The notes under the pieces: generated by a model | The model's input: the letters and a program-made list of their open reading frames with translations, nothing else | Database searches by the model: none | What the model was told of the DNA's origin: nothing | Shown: positions 7,035 through 14,016 of the stretch, piece by piece | Layout: every line of letters starts with the position of its first letter | Numbering within the stretch: the first letter of the stretch is position 1 | Made by a program: the position numbers and the translations under genes | Source: Trebonia sp036276115 | Lineage (GTDB): Bacteria > Actinomycetota > Actinomycetes > Streptosporangiales > Streptosporangiaceae | Direction: 5' to 3' | DNA: 14,942 nt | Assembly: GCA_036276115.1 (NCBI GenBank) | Contig: DATBEM010000050.1 | Coordinates: 1-14,942, forward strand

Positions 7035-7047
7035 CCTTAAATTAAGG
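7035..7047. promoter_or_regulatory. Palindromic operator CCTTAAATTAAGG
   Basis: CCTTAA-A-TTAAGG is a perfect 13-bp palindrome in an unusually AT-rich patch (7028-7047) of a GC-rich genome. It lies just downstream of the promoter at 6996-7024, where a bound repressor would block transcription. AT-rich palindromes are typical targets of NagC/XylR-type ROK proteins, and two ROK genes flank this unit. Assignment to either one is inference. Confidence 0.5.
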
Positions 7048-7222
7048 TCTGTAGGACCGTCGAGGCCGTCCCTTCCGAACGAGCGCGCCGAGGCGAGGCC
7101 GCCCCCCAGGCGGCCCGGCTCGCGGCGTTCACCCGTCACCCAGCCGGGCCGTCACTGGCCAGGACCGCGCGGCCTGGGCGAGGTTTCCAGCCGTCAATGT
7201 CGATGGACTGCTTGGAGTTCAC

Positions 7223-9079
7223 GTGAGCAAGGCATTTCGCCGCCTGGCGCCAGTGGCCGGCGCGGTACTGGTCTTCACCGCCTTCGGGATCGGGGCCACC
7301 GCGGCCCACGCGCAGCCGCAGGCGCCCCTGGCCCCGGCGGCGGCCGCCGTCAGCGTTCCCGTCACCCCGCCGTGCGAGGAGCTAACCGCGGGCGCCGACT
7401 CGTCGATCACCATCACCTTGTGCGCCAGCCCGGGCGCCACCAGCTACAACGTCTACCGGAGCACCACCGCCGGCGGCGAGGGGGCCACGCCGGTCGCGAC
7501 CACCACGTCCCTGACCTACACCGACAAGAACCTCAGTCCCACGCCCGTCTACTTCTACGAGTTCAGCGCGGTGAACTCGGCCGGCGAGTCGGCCCGGACG
7601 GCCGAGGACGCCTCCAAGACGCCGCCGCCGGTCGGGACCGGCGGCACGACGCCCGGCGTGGCCTCCGGCTCCAGCATGATCTACTACGGCGAGAACGCCC
7701 TGCTCGGGGGGTTCGACTGGTTCCAGACGCTGACCGGCTGGTTTCCCCAGGTGCTCGGCTCCTCGGGCTCAGCGTCCCCCGGCCAGAAGGTCGTGGACAT
7801 GGCCTACGCCAGCGACGGCAGCATGACGTTCAACAACGTCGTCGTGCCGGCCAGCGGCCTGTACACGCTCGACTGGCGCTACGCCTTCGAGAGCGGCCTG
7901 TTCCCGGGCGTCACCAACCGGCAGATGGGAGTCATGGTCAACGGCACCGTGCTCACCACGACCGAGCGCTTCCCGGTCACCGGCAGCTTCGAGACCTACC
8001 AGGACTCGTCCCTCCAGGCTCACCTGAACGCGGGCAAGAACTCCGTCGCCCTGCTCGCCGAGAGCGACCACGGCGTCTCCCGGGTTGACCAGCTCATCGT
8101 CACCCCGGCGACCGCGTCGGTCCCGAGCGGCCCGACCGGCCTGGCGGTCACCCCCGGCGCCGCCACCGCCGCCCTGTCCTGGACGGCCAGCGCCAGCGGC
8201 AGCCCGACCTCCTACAGCATCTACCGGGGGACCAAGTCCGACGGCGAGGCCACCACGCCCATCGCCACCGTCAGCGGCACCACGACGACGTTCAGCGATT
8301 CCGGCCTGTCCAACGGGAAGACGTACTTCTACAACGTCGCCGCCAACAACGGCGTCGGGGTATCGCCCGACTCCAGCGAAGTGTCGGCGACGCCCGCGGC
8401 GGCCGCCACCATCCCGGCCGCCCCGACCGGCCTGACCGCCCTCGCCCAGAACGGCTCGGTCGCGCTGACCTGGAACACCAGCGCCGGGGCGACCAGCTAC
8501 AACGTCTACCGCGGCACCACCGCGGGCGGCGAGGGCGCCACCGCGATCGGCACCAGCACTACCGGCAGCTTCAGCGACGCCGGCCTCGCCAACGGCACCA
8601 CCTATTACTACAAGGTCGCCGCCGTCAACGCGGCGGGCACGTCCGCGAAGTCGGGCGAGGCGCAGGCGACCCCGGCCGCCTCGGGCGGATCGGGCACGCT
8701 GCTGTCCCAGGGCCAGCCCGCCACGGCGTCCTCGCTGGAGGGCGCGGCCTACCCGGCTTCCAACGCGGTGGACGGCAACACGACCACCCGCTGGTCCAGC
8801 GCGTTCGCCGACCCGCAGTGGCTCCAGGTTGACCTCGGCGCCCAGCGCACCATCCACCAGGTGCTGCTGAACTGGGAATCCGCCTATGCCACGGCCTTCC
8901 AGGTCCAGACGTCGACCGACGGCACGACGTGGACGACGATCTATACCGCGACCGCCGCCAAGGGCGGCGTCCAGTCCATCCCCGTCACCGGCTCCGGCCG
9001 CTACGTCCGGATGTACGGGACGGCCCGGGCGACCGGCTACGGCTACTCGCTGTACGAGTTCCAGGTCTACGGCAGCTGA
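7223..9079 (+). CDS. Secreted multi-domain carbohydrate-binding protein (FnIII, CBM, F5/8 C), no catalytic domain
   Basis: A 618-residue exported protein. Signal peptide residues 1-30 with AHA cleavage site. Modules in order: fibronectin III (~45-135), a CBM6/35-like beta-sandwich (~150-295: SMIYYGENALLGG ... SGLYTLDWRYAFE ... GKNSVALLAESDHGVSRVDQLIV), FnIII (~302-392), FnIII (~399-485), and a C-terminal F5/8 type C/CBM32-like discoidin domain (~494-618: ASNAVDGNTTTRWSSAF, QWLQVDLGAQRTIHQVLLNW, RYVRMYGTARATGYGYSLYEFQVYG). Such modules normally accompany glycoside hydrolases, but no catalytic domain is present and the ORF is complete, so a glycan-binding or adhesin role outside the cell is inferred. 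The GTG start at 7223 follows GGAG. It has its own promoter and operator and ends at a shared terminator with the convergent ROK gene. Confidence 0.88.
   Translation: MSKAFRRLAPVAGAVLVFTAFGIGATAAHAQPQAPLAPAAAAVSVPVTPPCEELTAGADSSITITLCASPGATSYNVYRSTTAGGEGATPVATTTSLTYTDKNLSPTPVYFYEFSAVNSAGESARTAEDASKTPPPVGTGGTTPGVASGSSMIYYGENALLGGFDWFQTLTGWFPQVLGSSGSASPGQKVVDMAYASDGSMTFNNVVVPASGLYTLDWRYAFESGLFPGVTNRQMGVMVNGTVLTTTERFPVTGSFETYQDSSLQAHLNAGKNSVALLAESDHGVSRVDQLIVTPATASVPSGPTGLAVTPGAATAALSWTASASGSPTSYSIYRGTKSDGEATTPIATVSGTTTTFSDSGLSNGKTYFYNVAANNGVGVSPDSSEVSATPAAAATIPAAPTGLTALAQNGSVALTWNTSAGATSYNVYRGTTAGGEGATAIGTSTTGSFSDAGLANGTTYYYKVAAVNAAGTSAKSGEAQATPAASGGSGTLLSQGQPATASSLEGAAYPASNAVDGNTTTRWSSAFADPQWLQVDLGAQRTIHQVLLNWESAYATAFQVQTSTDGTTWTTIYTATAAKGGVQSIPVTGSGRYVRMYGTARATGYGYSLYEFQVYGS
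7439..8511 (+). repeat. Diverged direct repeat between FnIII modules 1 and 3
   Basis: The DNA for the first and third FnIII modules is much more alike than either is to the second. An exact 20-base match occurs at 7439-7458 and 8492-8511, and the protein segments GATSYNVYR-S/G-TTAGGEGAT are nearly identical. This points to module duplication or gene conversion inside the gene. The span given covers both copies; the sequence between them is unique. Confidence 0.6.
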
Positions 9080-9107
9080 CCGAGGTAACTGCTCGCGCAT
9101 GACCTGT

Positions 9108-9139
9108 CCGGCGCCCGGCTCCGCCAGCCCGGGCGCCGG
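9108..9139. terminator. Bidirectional terminator between convergent genes
   Basis: CCGGCGCCCGG (9108-9118) pairs perfectly with CCGGGCGCCGG (9129-9139). Two more pairs can form inside the loop around a single bulge. It sits in the 89-bp gap between the convergent stops of the secreted binding protein and the second ROK gene, so it could end both transcripts. No T-run follows, which is normal for actinomycetes. Confidence 0.7.
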
Positions 9140-9168
9140 CCGGGTTGGCGGGGACCGCGAGGTCGCCG

Positions 9169-10371
9169 TCACCGGCGGGCGGTGGCGGTCCTGGCCCGCC
9201 CGTCGTCGAGGAACAGCTCCACCGGCAAGGTGGCGGCGCCGAGGGTGGCCGCCTCCGGGCCGAGCTGGCTGAGCACGATTGAGGCGGCGGCGAAGGGCTG
9301 CCCGAGCGAGCGGCTGCGGGCTGCCTCCCGGATCGCGGGCAGCCGGGTCCCGAGCAGCAGGCCGGCCCACCCGCCGAGCACGATCCGCTCCGGGTTGACC
9401 AGGCTGACCAGGTTGGCGAGGCCAGCCCCGAGGTAGACCGCCGTCTCGTCGAGTACCGCGGCCGCCCGGGCGGACGTGCGGGCCGCCTCAACCAGCGCGG
9501 CGAGGGCTGATTCCTCGTCATCCCCGCCCGGCCGCTCGCCGTAGCGCTCCAGGATCGCCTGCGCGCCGACGTAGGCCTCCAGGCACCCGCGCGCGCCGCA
9601 CCGGCACGTCCGGCCGCCCACCATGACCCGGGTGTGCCCCCACTCGCCCGCGCTCGACATGGCGCCCCGGTAGGCGGACCCGCCGGAGATCAGCGCCGCG
9701 CCCACGCCCGTGCCGATGAGGGCCACGACGGCGTGCTGGGCGCCGCGGCCCGCGCCGAACCACAGCTCGGCTTGCCCCATGGTCTTCGCGCAGTTCTCCA
9801 GGCGCAGGGGCAGGCTCGTGCGGGACCGCAGCAGCCGCTCCAGCGGCACCGCGTCCCAGCCGTAGGCCTGGCAGTGCACCAGCGCCTCCGGCCCTTCCTC
9901 GACGATCCCCGGCACCCCGACGCCGGCCCCGAGCACGGCCGTGGCCGCCACCCCGCTATCGGCCAGGACGGCGTCCAGCCCGGCCGCGATCCGCTCAACG
10001 ACGACGCCCGGCGCGCGCTCGCCCGGATCGAGCCGGGCCACTGCCCGCGCCCGCACCGCCATCGCCAGGTCGAATAGCTTGACCTCGACCCGGGTCTCGC
10101 CGATGTCGACCCCGATGACGTACCCGTAGTCGGGGGCTATCCGCAACAGCGCCCGCCGCCGGCCTCCCGCCGGGCCGGACGGCTCGGCCTCGGTGAGGAT
10201 GCCCTCGTCCAGCAGCTCCCGGACCACGTTGGTGACTGAGGCCGGGCTCAGCCCGGTCCGCTCGCTCAGCTCGTGCCGGCCGCACGGGCGGCCGAGGTAC
10301 AGCGCCCGCAGCGCGACTGAGCGGGTCTCGCGCCGCAGGTCCCGGACGGTCCCGCGCTTCCTGGCGACCAT
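9169..10371 (-). CDS. ROK family transcriptional regulator (copy 2)
   Basis: A 400-residue ROK regulator, paralogous to the one at 5721-6947; the two align without gaps over at least the first 270 residues. The winged HTH (LSERTGLSPASVTNVVRELLDEG) is followed by a kinase-like domain with IGVDIGETRVEV (phosphate-1 loop better kept than in copy 1), GAGVGVPGIVEEG and zinc ligands H246, C256, C258 and C263. At position 194, where ROK kinases and copy 1 have the N-D aspartate, this protein has Cys (LENCAKTMGQ), so catalysis is very unlikely. ATG 10371 is preceded by AGGAG at five bases. It is convergent with the secreted carbohydrate-binding protein. It may regulate that gene, itself or unlinked sugar genes; the ligand is unknown. 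Confidence 0.92.
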   Translation of the reverse strand: MVARKRGTVRDLRRETRSVALRALYLGRPCGRHELSERTGLSPASVTNVVRELLDEGILTEAEPSGPAGGRRRALLRIAPDYGYVIGVDIGETRVEVKLFDLAMAVRARAVARLDPGERAPGVVVERIAAGLDAVLADSGVAATAVLGAGVGVPGIVEEGPEALVHCQAYGWDAVPLERLLRSRTSLPLRLENCAKTMGQAELWFGAGRGAQHAVVALIGTGVGAALISGGSAYRGAMSSAGEWGHTRVMVGGRTCRCGARGCLEAYVGAQAILERYGERPGGDDEESALAALVEAARTSARAAAVLDETAVYLGAGLANLVSLVNPERIVLGGWAGLLLGTRLPAIREAARSRSLGQPFAAASIVLSQLGPEAATLGAATLPVELFLDDGRARTATARR

Positions 10372-10381
10372 GACCGCTCCT

Positions 10382-10394
10382 AGGGCTCAGCCCT
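10382..10394. promoter_or_regulatory. Palindrome AGGGCTCAGCCCT upstream of second ROK gene
   Basis: AGGGCT-C-AGCCCT is a perfect inverted repeat with a one-base centre. It begins 11 bases upstream of the ROK ATG and overlaps the ribosome binding site region, where a bound protein would repress. Autoregulation by the ROK product is the simplest reading; a small leader hairpin is the alternative. Confidence 0.45.
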
Positions 10395-10434
10395 TTTGTA
10401 CACGCTAGCCGGGACCCGGCGTAAGGCCCCCGCG

Positions 10435-10893
10435 TCAGCCTCGCGTCGTGACCCGGAAGATCGGGTAGCCGGGGGCGGCCGCCCGCAGTTCCTCGTCGCT
10501 GGACCTGGCGGTCAGGCCGTTGAAGAACACCCCGGTCTCCCAGGCCCACTTGCGCAGGTAAGCGCGCAGCAGCTCCGGCTTGACGTCGTCGTCGACCTCG
10601 ATCGCGGTGATCGGCTCGGCCTTGCGCCCGAGCCGCAGCTCGGCCGCGCCGTCCGCCGCCCGGACGTTGCGCACCCACTGGGTGACCCCGCGCGGGGCTA
10701 CCAGGTACCGCTCGCCCTGGTAGGGCAGCGGGTTGACGGGCTGGCTGCGCAGCTCGCCCGACTTGCGGCCGCGCACGTACAGGACCCGCGAGCCGTAGAT
10801 GCTGATGCCCATCCGGGTGAGGCGGGCGACCGCGCCGTTGAAGGCGCTGGCCGACTTGGCGGGCCGGATGTAACGGTCGGTGGGGGCGGTCAT
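10435..10893 (-). CDS. Deazaflavin (F420)-dependent nitroreductase family protein
   Basis: A 152-residue protein of the Ddn/DUF385 'nitroreductase/quinone reductase' family, a split beta-barrel that binds F420 (some members flavin or haem) and reduces quinones, nitro compounds or enones in the cytoplasm. Typical features are SRVLYVRGRKSGELRSQPVN (residues ~40-60), YLVAPRGVTQWVRNVRA (the family's G-x-x-x-W-x-x-N-x-x-A motif) and a following strand with GRK. The substrate cannot be told. The start at 10893 has AGGAG six bases upstream; a longer frame to 10971 would translate the operator region and is rejected. The promoter is flanked by twin palindromes, so expression is probably inducible. 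No F420 biosynthesis gene is in the window. Confidence 0.85.
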   Translation of the reverse strand: MTAPTDRYIRPAKSASAFNGAVARLTRMGISIYGSRVLYVRGRKSGELRSQPVNPLPYQGERYLVAPRGVTQWVRNVRAADGAAELRLGRKAEPITAIEVDDDVKPELLRAYLRKWAWETGVFFNGLTARSSDEELRAAAPGYPIFRVTTRG

Positions 10894-10917
10894 CGGGGTC
10901 TCCTGTCCGAGTTCTTC

Positions 10918-10932
10918 GAGAGCAGTGCTCTC
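10918..10932. promoter_or_regulatory. Operator copy 1 (AGAGCAGTGCTCT palindrome)
   Basis: GAGAGCAGTGCTCTC is a perfect 15-bp palindrome around a central G. It sits just past the predicted start of transcription of the F420-type gene. Its 13-base core recurs exactly at 10971-10983, centre to centre 52 bp, about five helical turns. The size and symmetry suit a TetR-family repressor. Confidence 0.7.
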
Positions 10933-10942
10933 TGTTAAGGCC

Positions 10943-10971
10943 AGTGAACACCCGCGAAGATCGCCTGTCAA
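10943..10971 (-). promoter_or_regulatory. Promoter of the F420-type reductase gene
   Basis: On the minus strand, TTGACA (10971-10966) is a consensus -35. A 17-base spacer leads to TTCACT (10948-10943), a weak 3/6 -10. The elements lie between, and partly within, the two palindromes at 10918-10932 and 10971-10983, which is the arrangement expected of a repressed promoter. Confidence 0.5.
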
Positions 10972-10983
10972 GAGCAGTGCTCT
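10971..10983. promoter_or_regulatory. Operator copy 2 (AGAGCAGTGCTCT palindrome)
   Basis: Exact second copy of the 13-base palindrome AGAGCAGTGCTCT. It abuts the minus-strand -35 TTGACA by one shared base. Two identical sites this close are very unlikely by chance and imply one dimeric regulator binding both, possibly cooperatively. Confidence 0.7.
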
Positions 10984-11030
10984 CGTTTCGTTCGCGTGCT
11001 CTGGCTAGCGGTCAAGTTTCCCCAACCATC

Positions 11031-11080
11031 ACGCCAATGACACTTGGCGTCTATTTGCCAATGAGGAAGCGGCGTATATT
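11031..11080 (+). promoter_or_regulatory. Candidate regulated promoter of the phosphoesterase/propeller operon
   Basis: ACGCCAA-TGACAC-TTGGCGT (11031-11050) is a perfect 7-bp inverted repeat. GCCAATGA occurs at 11033-11040 and again at 11057-11064. A good -10, TATATT, lies at 11075-11080, but the position 17 bases upstream (11052-11057) has no consensus -35. A weak -35 with an adjoining palindrome suggests an activator site. It lies about 95 bp ahead of the TTG start at 11176. Confidence 0.4.
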
Positions 11081-11175
11081 CCTGTGCTGAAGGTCCAGGG
11101 AACTGTCTATGAGCGGTGGCCTGACCGTGGTTCGCTGGCCTGCTTCCGTGCCCGCGCGACAGTGAGGACTGAACT

Positions 11176-12642
11176 TTGGCCATTGAGGTAAGCCGCCGCC
11201 AGCTCATGGCGGCGGGCGGCGGGATCGTCCTGGGCTCCTTCGCCCTCCCGCTCAGCCTGCGTAACCTCCTGGACGGCAAGACGCCGGCCCAGCTCGCCGC
11301 CAAGCGCGGCCCGCTCTCCGACATCGAGCACGTGGTCATCCTCATGCAGGAGAACCGCAGCTTCGACCACTACTTCGGCGCCATGCCGGGCGTGCGCGGC
11401 TTCGCCGACCCCACGGCCGACCGCAGCGTGTTCTACCAGAGTGACCCGGGCAACCCGAGCAAGTACCTGCTGCCGTTCCACGCCGACACGCTGTCCACCA
11501 ACGCCGAGCAGATCCCCTCCAGCAGCCACAGCTGGGGGCCGCTGCACGACTGCTGGAACAACGGCAAGATGGACAGCTTCGTCACCACCCAGACCGGCAT
11601 CTCCTACCAGGGCGAGGCCGGCCAGTACACGATGGCCTACTTCCAGCGCGACGACATCCCGTTCCACTGGGCGCTGGCCGACGCGTTCACCATCTGCGAC
11701 GGATACCACGCCTCGATGATGGGCCCGACCTGGCCGAACCGGCTGTACCTGATGACCGGCCAGGTCGACCCGGCCGGCGCGCACGGCGGCCCGGTCTACA
11801 GCAACGAGGTGCCGTCGGAGGGCTTCTCCTGGGAGACCTACCCCGAGATGCTCACCAAGGCCGGCGTCTCCTGGAAGATCTACCAGGAGAACGACAACTA
11901 CGGCATGAACGTCATGGAGTACTTCGACCAGTACCAGGCGGCCTCGCCGTCGTCGGAGCTCTACCAAAACGCCATGCGGTTCTACCAGGCCGGCCAGTTC
12001 GAGCACGACGCGAAGAACGACAAGCTGCCGGCGGTCTCCTGGATCATCCCGACCTCCTACCAGTCCGAGCACCCGGACTACATGCCGGCCGCCGGCGCGG
12101 ACTACGTCGCCAGCAAGGTCGCCGCGATCGCGGAGAACCCCGAGGTCTTCGCCAAGACCGTCTTCATCGTGATCTACGACGAGAACGACGGCTTCTTCGA
12201 CCACGTCGCCCCGCCCGTCGCCCCGGCCGGGACGCCGGGGGAGTTCATCACCGTCAGCGGCGTGTCCGACCCGATCGGCCTGGGCTTCCGGGTGCCGTGC
12301 ATCATCGTCTCGCCCTGGACGGTCGGCGGCTACGTCTGCCACGACACGTTCGACCACACCTCCGTCCTGCAGTTCCTGGAGCTGGTGACCGGCGTGGTGA
12401 ACCCGAACATCACCCCCTGGCGGCGCAAGACCTCCGGCAACCTCGCCAGCGCCCTCGGCGCGGTCCGGGGCCGCCGGTTCCCGCGCCTGCCCGGCACCTA
12501 CAACGACCTGGTGCGGGCCGAGAAGCACGCGGCCTTCCCGCTGCCGGCCATCCCCGGCGCCAAGCAGAAGTTCCCCCAGGTCGGGCCCGGCCATAAGCCG
12601 GTCCGCAGTTCCAAGCCCGTCACGAGCGCGGCGGAGGCCTGA
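11176..12642 (+). CDS. Tat-exported phospholipase C/acid phosphatase-type phosphoesterase
   Basis: A 488-residue member of the phosphoesterase family (PF04185-type: phospholipase C, AcpA acid phosphatase), which cleaves phosphate esters outside the cell. The N terminus carries a Tat signal, SRRQLMAAGGGIVLGS (6-21). Metal and catalytic residues line up with AcpA: E59-N60 in LMQENRSFDHYFG, the nucleophile position T185 in MMGPTWPNRLYLMTG, and D335-E336 in IYDENDGFFDHVAPP; RVPCIIVSPW and FDHTSVLQFLE follow. The C-terminal DUF756 repeats of long Pseudomonas-type phospholipases are absent, so this is the short form; lipase or phosphatase specificity is open. A TTG start at 11176 is chosen because GAGGA lies seven bases upstream and no better in-frame start precedes the Tat motif. 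The propeller gene begins four bases after its stop. Confidence 0.9.
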   Translation: MAIEVSRRQLMAAGGGIVLGSFALPLSLRNLLDGKTPAQLAAKRGPLSDIEHVVILMQENRSFDHYFGAMPGVRGFADPTADRSVFYQSDPGNPSKYLLPFHADTLSTNAEQIPSSSHSWGPLHDCWNNGKMDSFVTTQTGISYQGEAGQYTMAYFQRDDIPFHWALADAFTICDGYHASMMGPTWPNRLYLMTGQVDPAGAHGGPVYSNEVPSEGFSWETYPEMLTKAGVSWKIYQENDNYGMNVMEYFDQYQAASPSSELYQNAMRFYQAGQFEHDAKNDKLPAVSWIIPTSYQSEHPDYMPAAGADYVASKVAAIAENPEVFAKTVFIVIYDENDGFFDHVAPPVAPAGTPGEFITVSGVSDPIGLGFRVPCIIVSPWTVGGYVCHDTFDHTSVLQFLELVTGVVNPNITPWRRKTSGNLASALGAVRGRRFPRLPGTYNDLVRAEKHAAFPLPAIPGAKQKFPQVGPGHKPVRSSKPVTSAAEA

Positions 12643-12646
12643 CGTC

Positions 12647-13834
12647 ATGAAGCGCACCGTCAAGATCTCCGCCATCGCCGGCGGCTCGGCCGTCATCCTC
12701 GGCGCGGCGACCGTCGCCGCCGTTGCCCTGTCTCACTCCTCCGGCGCCAGCGCGGCCAGCGGCACCGCGAGCAGCGTCAACTCCAGCGCGGCCAGGGCCC
12801 GGCTGACCGACGCGACGTGCAGCGGCCCGGCCGGCGCGGCCTACGTGGCCGACGCCGGCTGGGACGGCTTCACCGCCATCAACACCGCCAACTGCGCCGT
12901 CATCACCACCTACAACGTGGGCGACGGCTACACCCCGGGCTTCCCCGACGACCAGAGCTACGACTCCACCGCCGAGACGATCGCCGTCCACGGCAGCACG
13001 CTCTACTTCGCCGACACCGGGAACTCGCGGGTCTCGGTGATCGACACCACGACGCTGGACCCGAAGGACTACAACCCGGCCGAGACCGACATCAACGTCG
13101 GGATGTTCCCCGAGGCCCTCGCCGTCACCCCCGACGGCAGCCAGCTCTGGGTGGCCAACACCGGCCCGCGCACGTCCCCGTCCGAGCCGACCAGCGTCTC
13201 GGTCATCGCCACGGCGACGAACAAGGTCATCGCCACCTTGCCGCTGAAGGGCGCGCCCAGCCAGGTCGCGTTCTCGCCCGACGGCTCCCGCGCCTACGTG
13301 GTCACCGCTAACGGCCTGTTCACCTACTCCGTCCGCAGCCGCCACGTTATCTGCGAGACCACCGGCCTCGGCGACCCGCGCAGCGCCGCCGTCGCCCCGG
13401 GCGGCCGCAGCGTCTACGTCACCGACACCCAGGACAACGCGATCAAGGTCGTGAGCACGTCCAGCGGCCGGGTCACGGCGACGATCCGGGTCGGCCTGCT
13501 GCCCTGGGCGGACGTGGTCTCGGCCGACGGCCGGACCCTGTACGTGGCCAACCCCGACTCCGACCAGGTGTCGGTCATCAGCACCGCCCGGAACAAGGTC
13601 GCCAAGGAGATCCCGGTCACCGGCGACCCCGACACCCTGGCCCTGACGGCTGACGGCAGCCAGCTCTGGGTCGGCCAGAAGACCCTCGCCTACGTCGACG
13701 TGATCGACACCGCCACCGGCACCGAGGTCAGCGACCTCAACCTGGCCGGGACGGGCACCGGCAACCTCAACTACGCCGACGGCTACGGCCCGACCGGGAT
13801 CGCGCTGCTGCCGGTCCCGGCCCCGGGCTCCTAG
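12647..13834 (+). CDS. Secreted YVTN/YncE-like beta-propeller protein
   Basis: A 395-residue exported protein. Residues 1-36 form a basic then hydrophobic signal peptide (cleavage near SGASA), or possibly an anchor. Residues ~60-390 carry about seven YVTN-type blades, with repeats such as ALAVTPDGSQLWVANTG, QVAFSPDGSRAYVVT, AAVAPGGRSVYVTDTQDNAIKVV, VVSADGRTLYVANPDSDQVSVI and TLALTADGSQLWVGQK. Such propellers bind ligands or partner proteins and have no visible catalytic residues. GGAGG (12633-12637) lies inside the end of the phosphoesterase gene, and ATG follows its stop by four bases, so the two are translationally coupled. Propellers of this type are also found fused to phosphoesterases of this class, which supports a shared function outside the cell. 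Confidence 0.9.
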   Translation: MKRTVKISAIAGGSAVILGAATVAAVALSHSSGASAASGTASSVNSSAARARLTDATCSGPAGAAYVADAGWDGFTAINTANCAVITTYNVGDGYTPGFPDDQSYDSTAETIAVHGSTLYFADTGNSRVSVIDTTTLDPKDYNPAETDINVGMFPEALAVTPDGSQLWVANTGPRTSPSEPTSVSVIATATNKVIATLPLKGAPSQVAFSPDGSRAYVVTANGLFTYSVRSRHVICETTGLGDPRSAAVAPGGRSVYVTDTQDNAIKVVSTSSGRVTATIRVGLLPWADVVSADGRTLYVANPDSDQVSVISTARNKVAKEIPVTGDPDTLALTADGSQLWVGQKTLAYVDVIDTATGTEVSDLNLAGTGTGNLNYADGYGPTGIALLPVPAPGS

Positions 13835-13849
13835 CGCCAGCGGGTACAA

Positions 13850-13884
13850 AGCGGCCGGGCAGGCGGGAAGCCTGCCCGGCCGCT
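13850..13884 (+). terminator. Strong hairpin terminator after the propeller gene
   Basis: AGCGGCCGGGCAGGC (13850-13864) and its exact complement (13870-13884) form a 15-bp perfect GC-rich stem with a GGGAA loop, 15 bases after the stop of the propeller gene. No T-run follows, as is common in actinomycetes. Confidence 0.85.
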
Positions 13885-14016
13885 GCGCTGCCCGAGGCTG
13901 GTGATTACTGGCGTGATGAGGGGGAACTAGTGATCCTGGCGGCTACTTTTCGCGTCCTGTTGATTACGAAAGGTGGCTGCTGGCAGTTCCCAAGACAAAC
14001 CCAACGGGGGGAACAC

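Noticed and set aside
7769..9370. Minus-strand ORF of 533 residues opposite the secreted binding protein
   Set aside because: Gly/Arg/Ala/Val-biased shadow of the FnIII and discoidin coding sequence; it also overlaps the terminator and the second ROK gene in another frame.
10894..10971. N-terminal extension of the F420-type protein to 10971
   Set aside because: It would translate the promoter and one operator palindrome; a good AGGAG precedes the ATG at 10893, where family proteins begin.
11107..12696. Minus-strand ORF of 529 residues opposite the phosphoesterase gene
   Set aside because: Low-complexity Val/Gly/Asp/His/Arg shadow frame with no motif, while the plus strand has catalytic motifs and a Tat signal.
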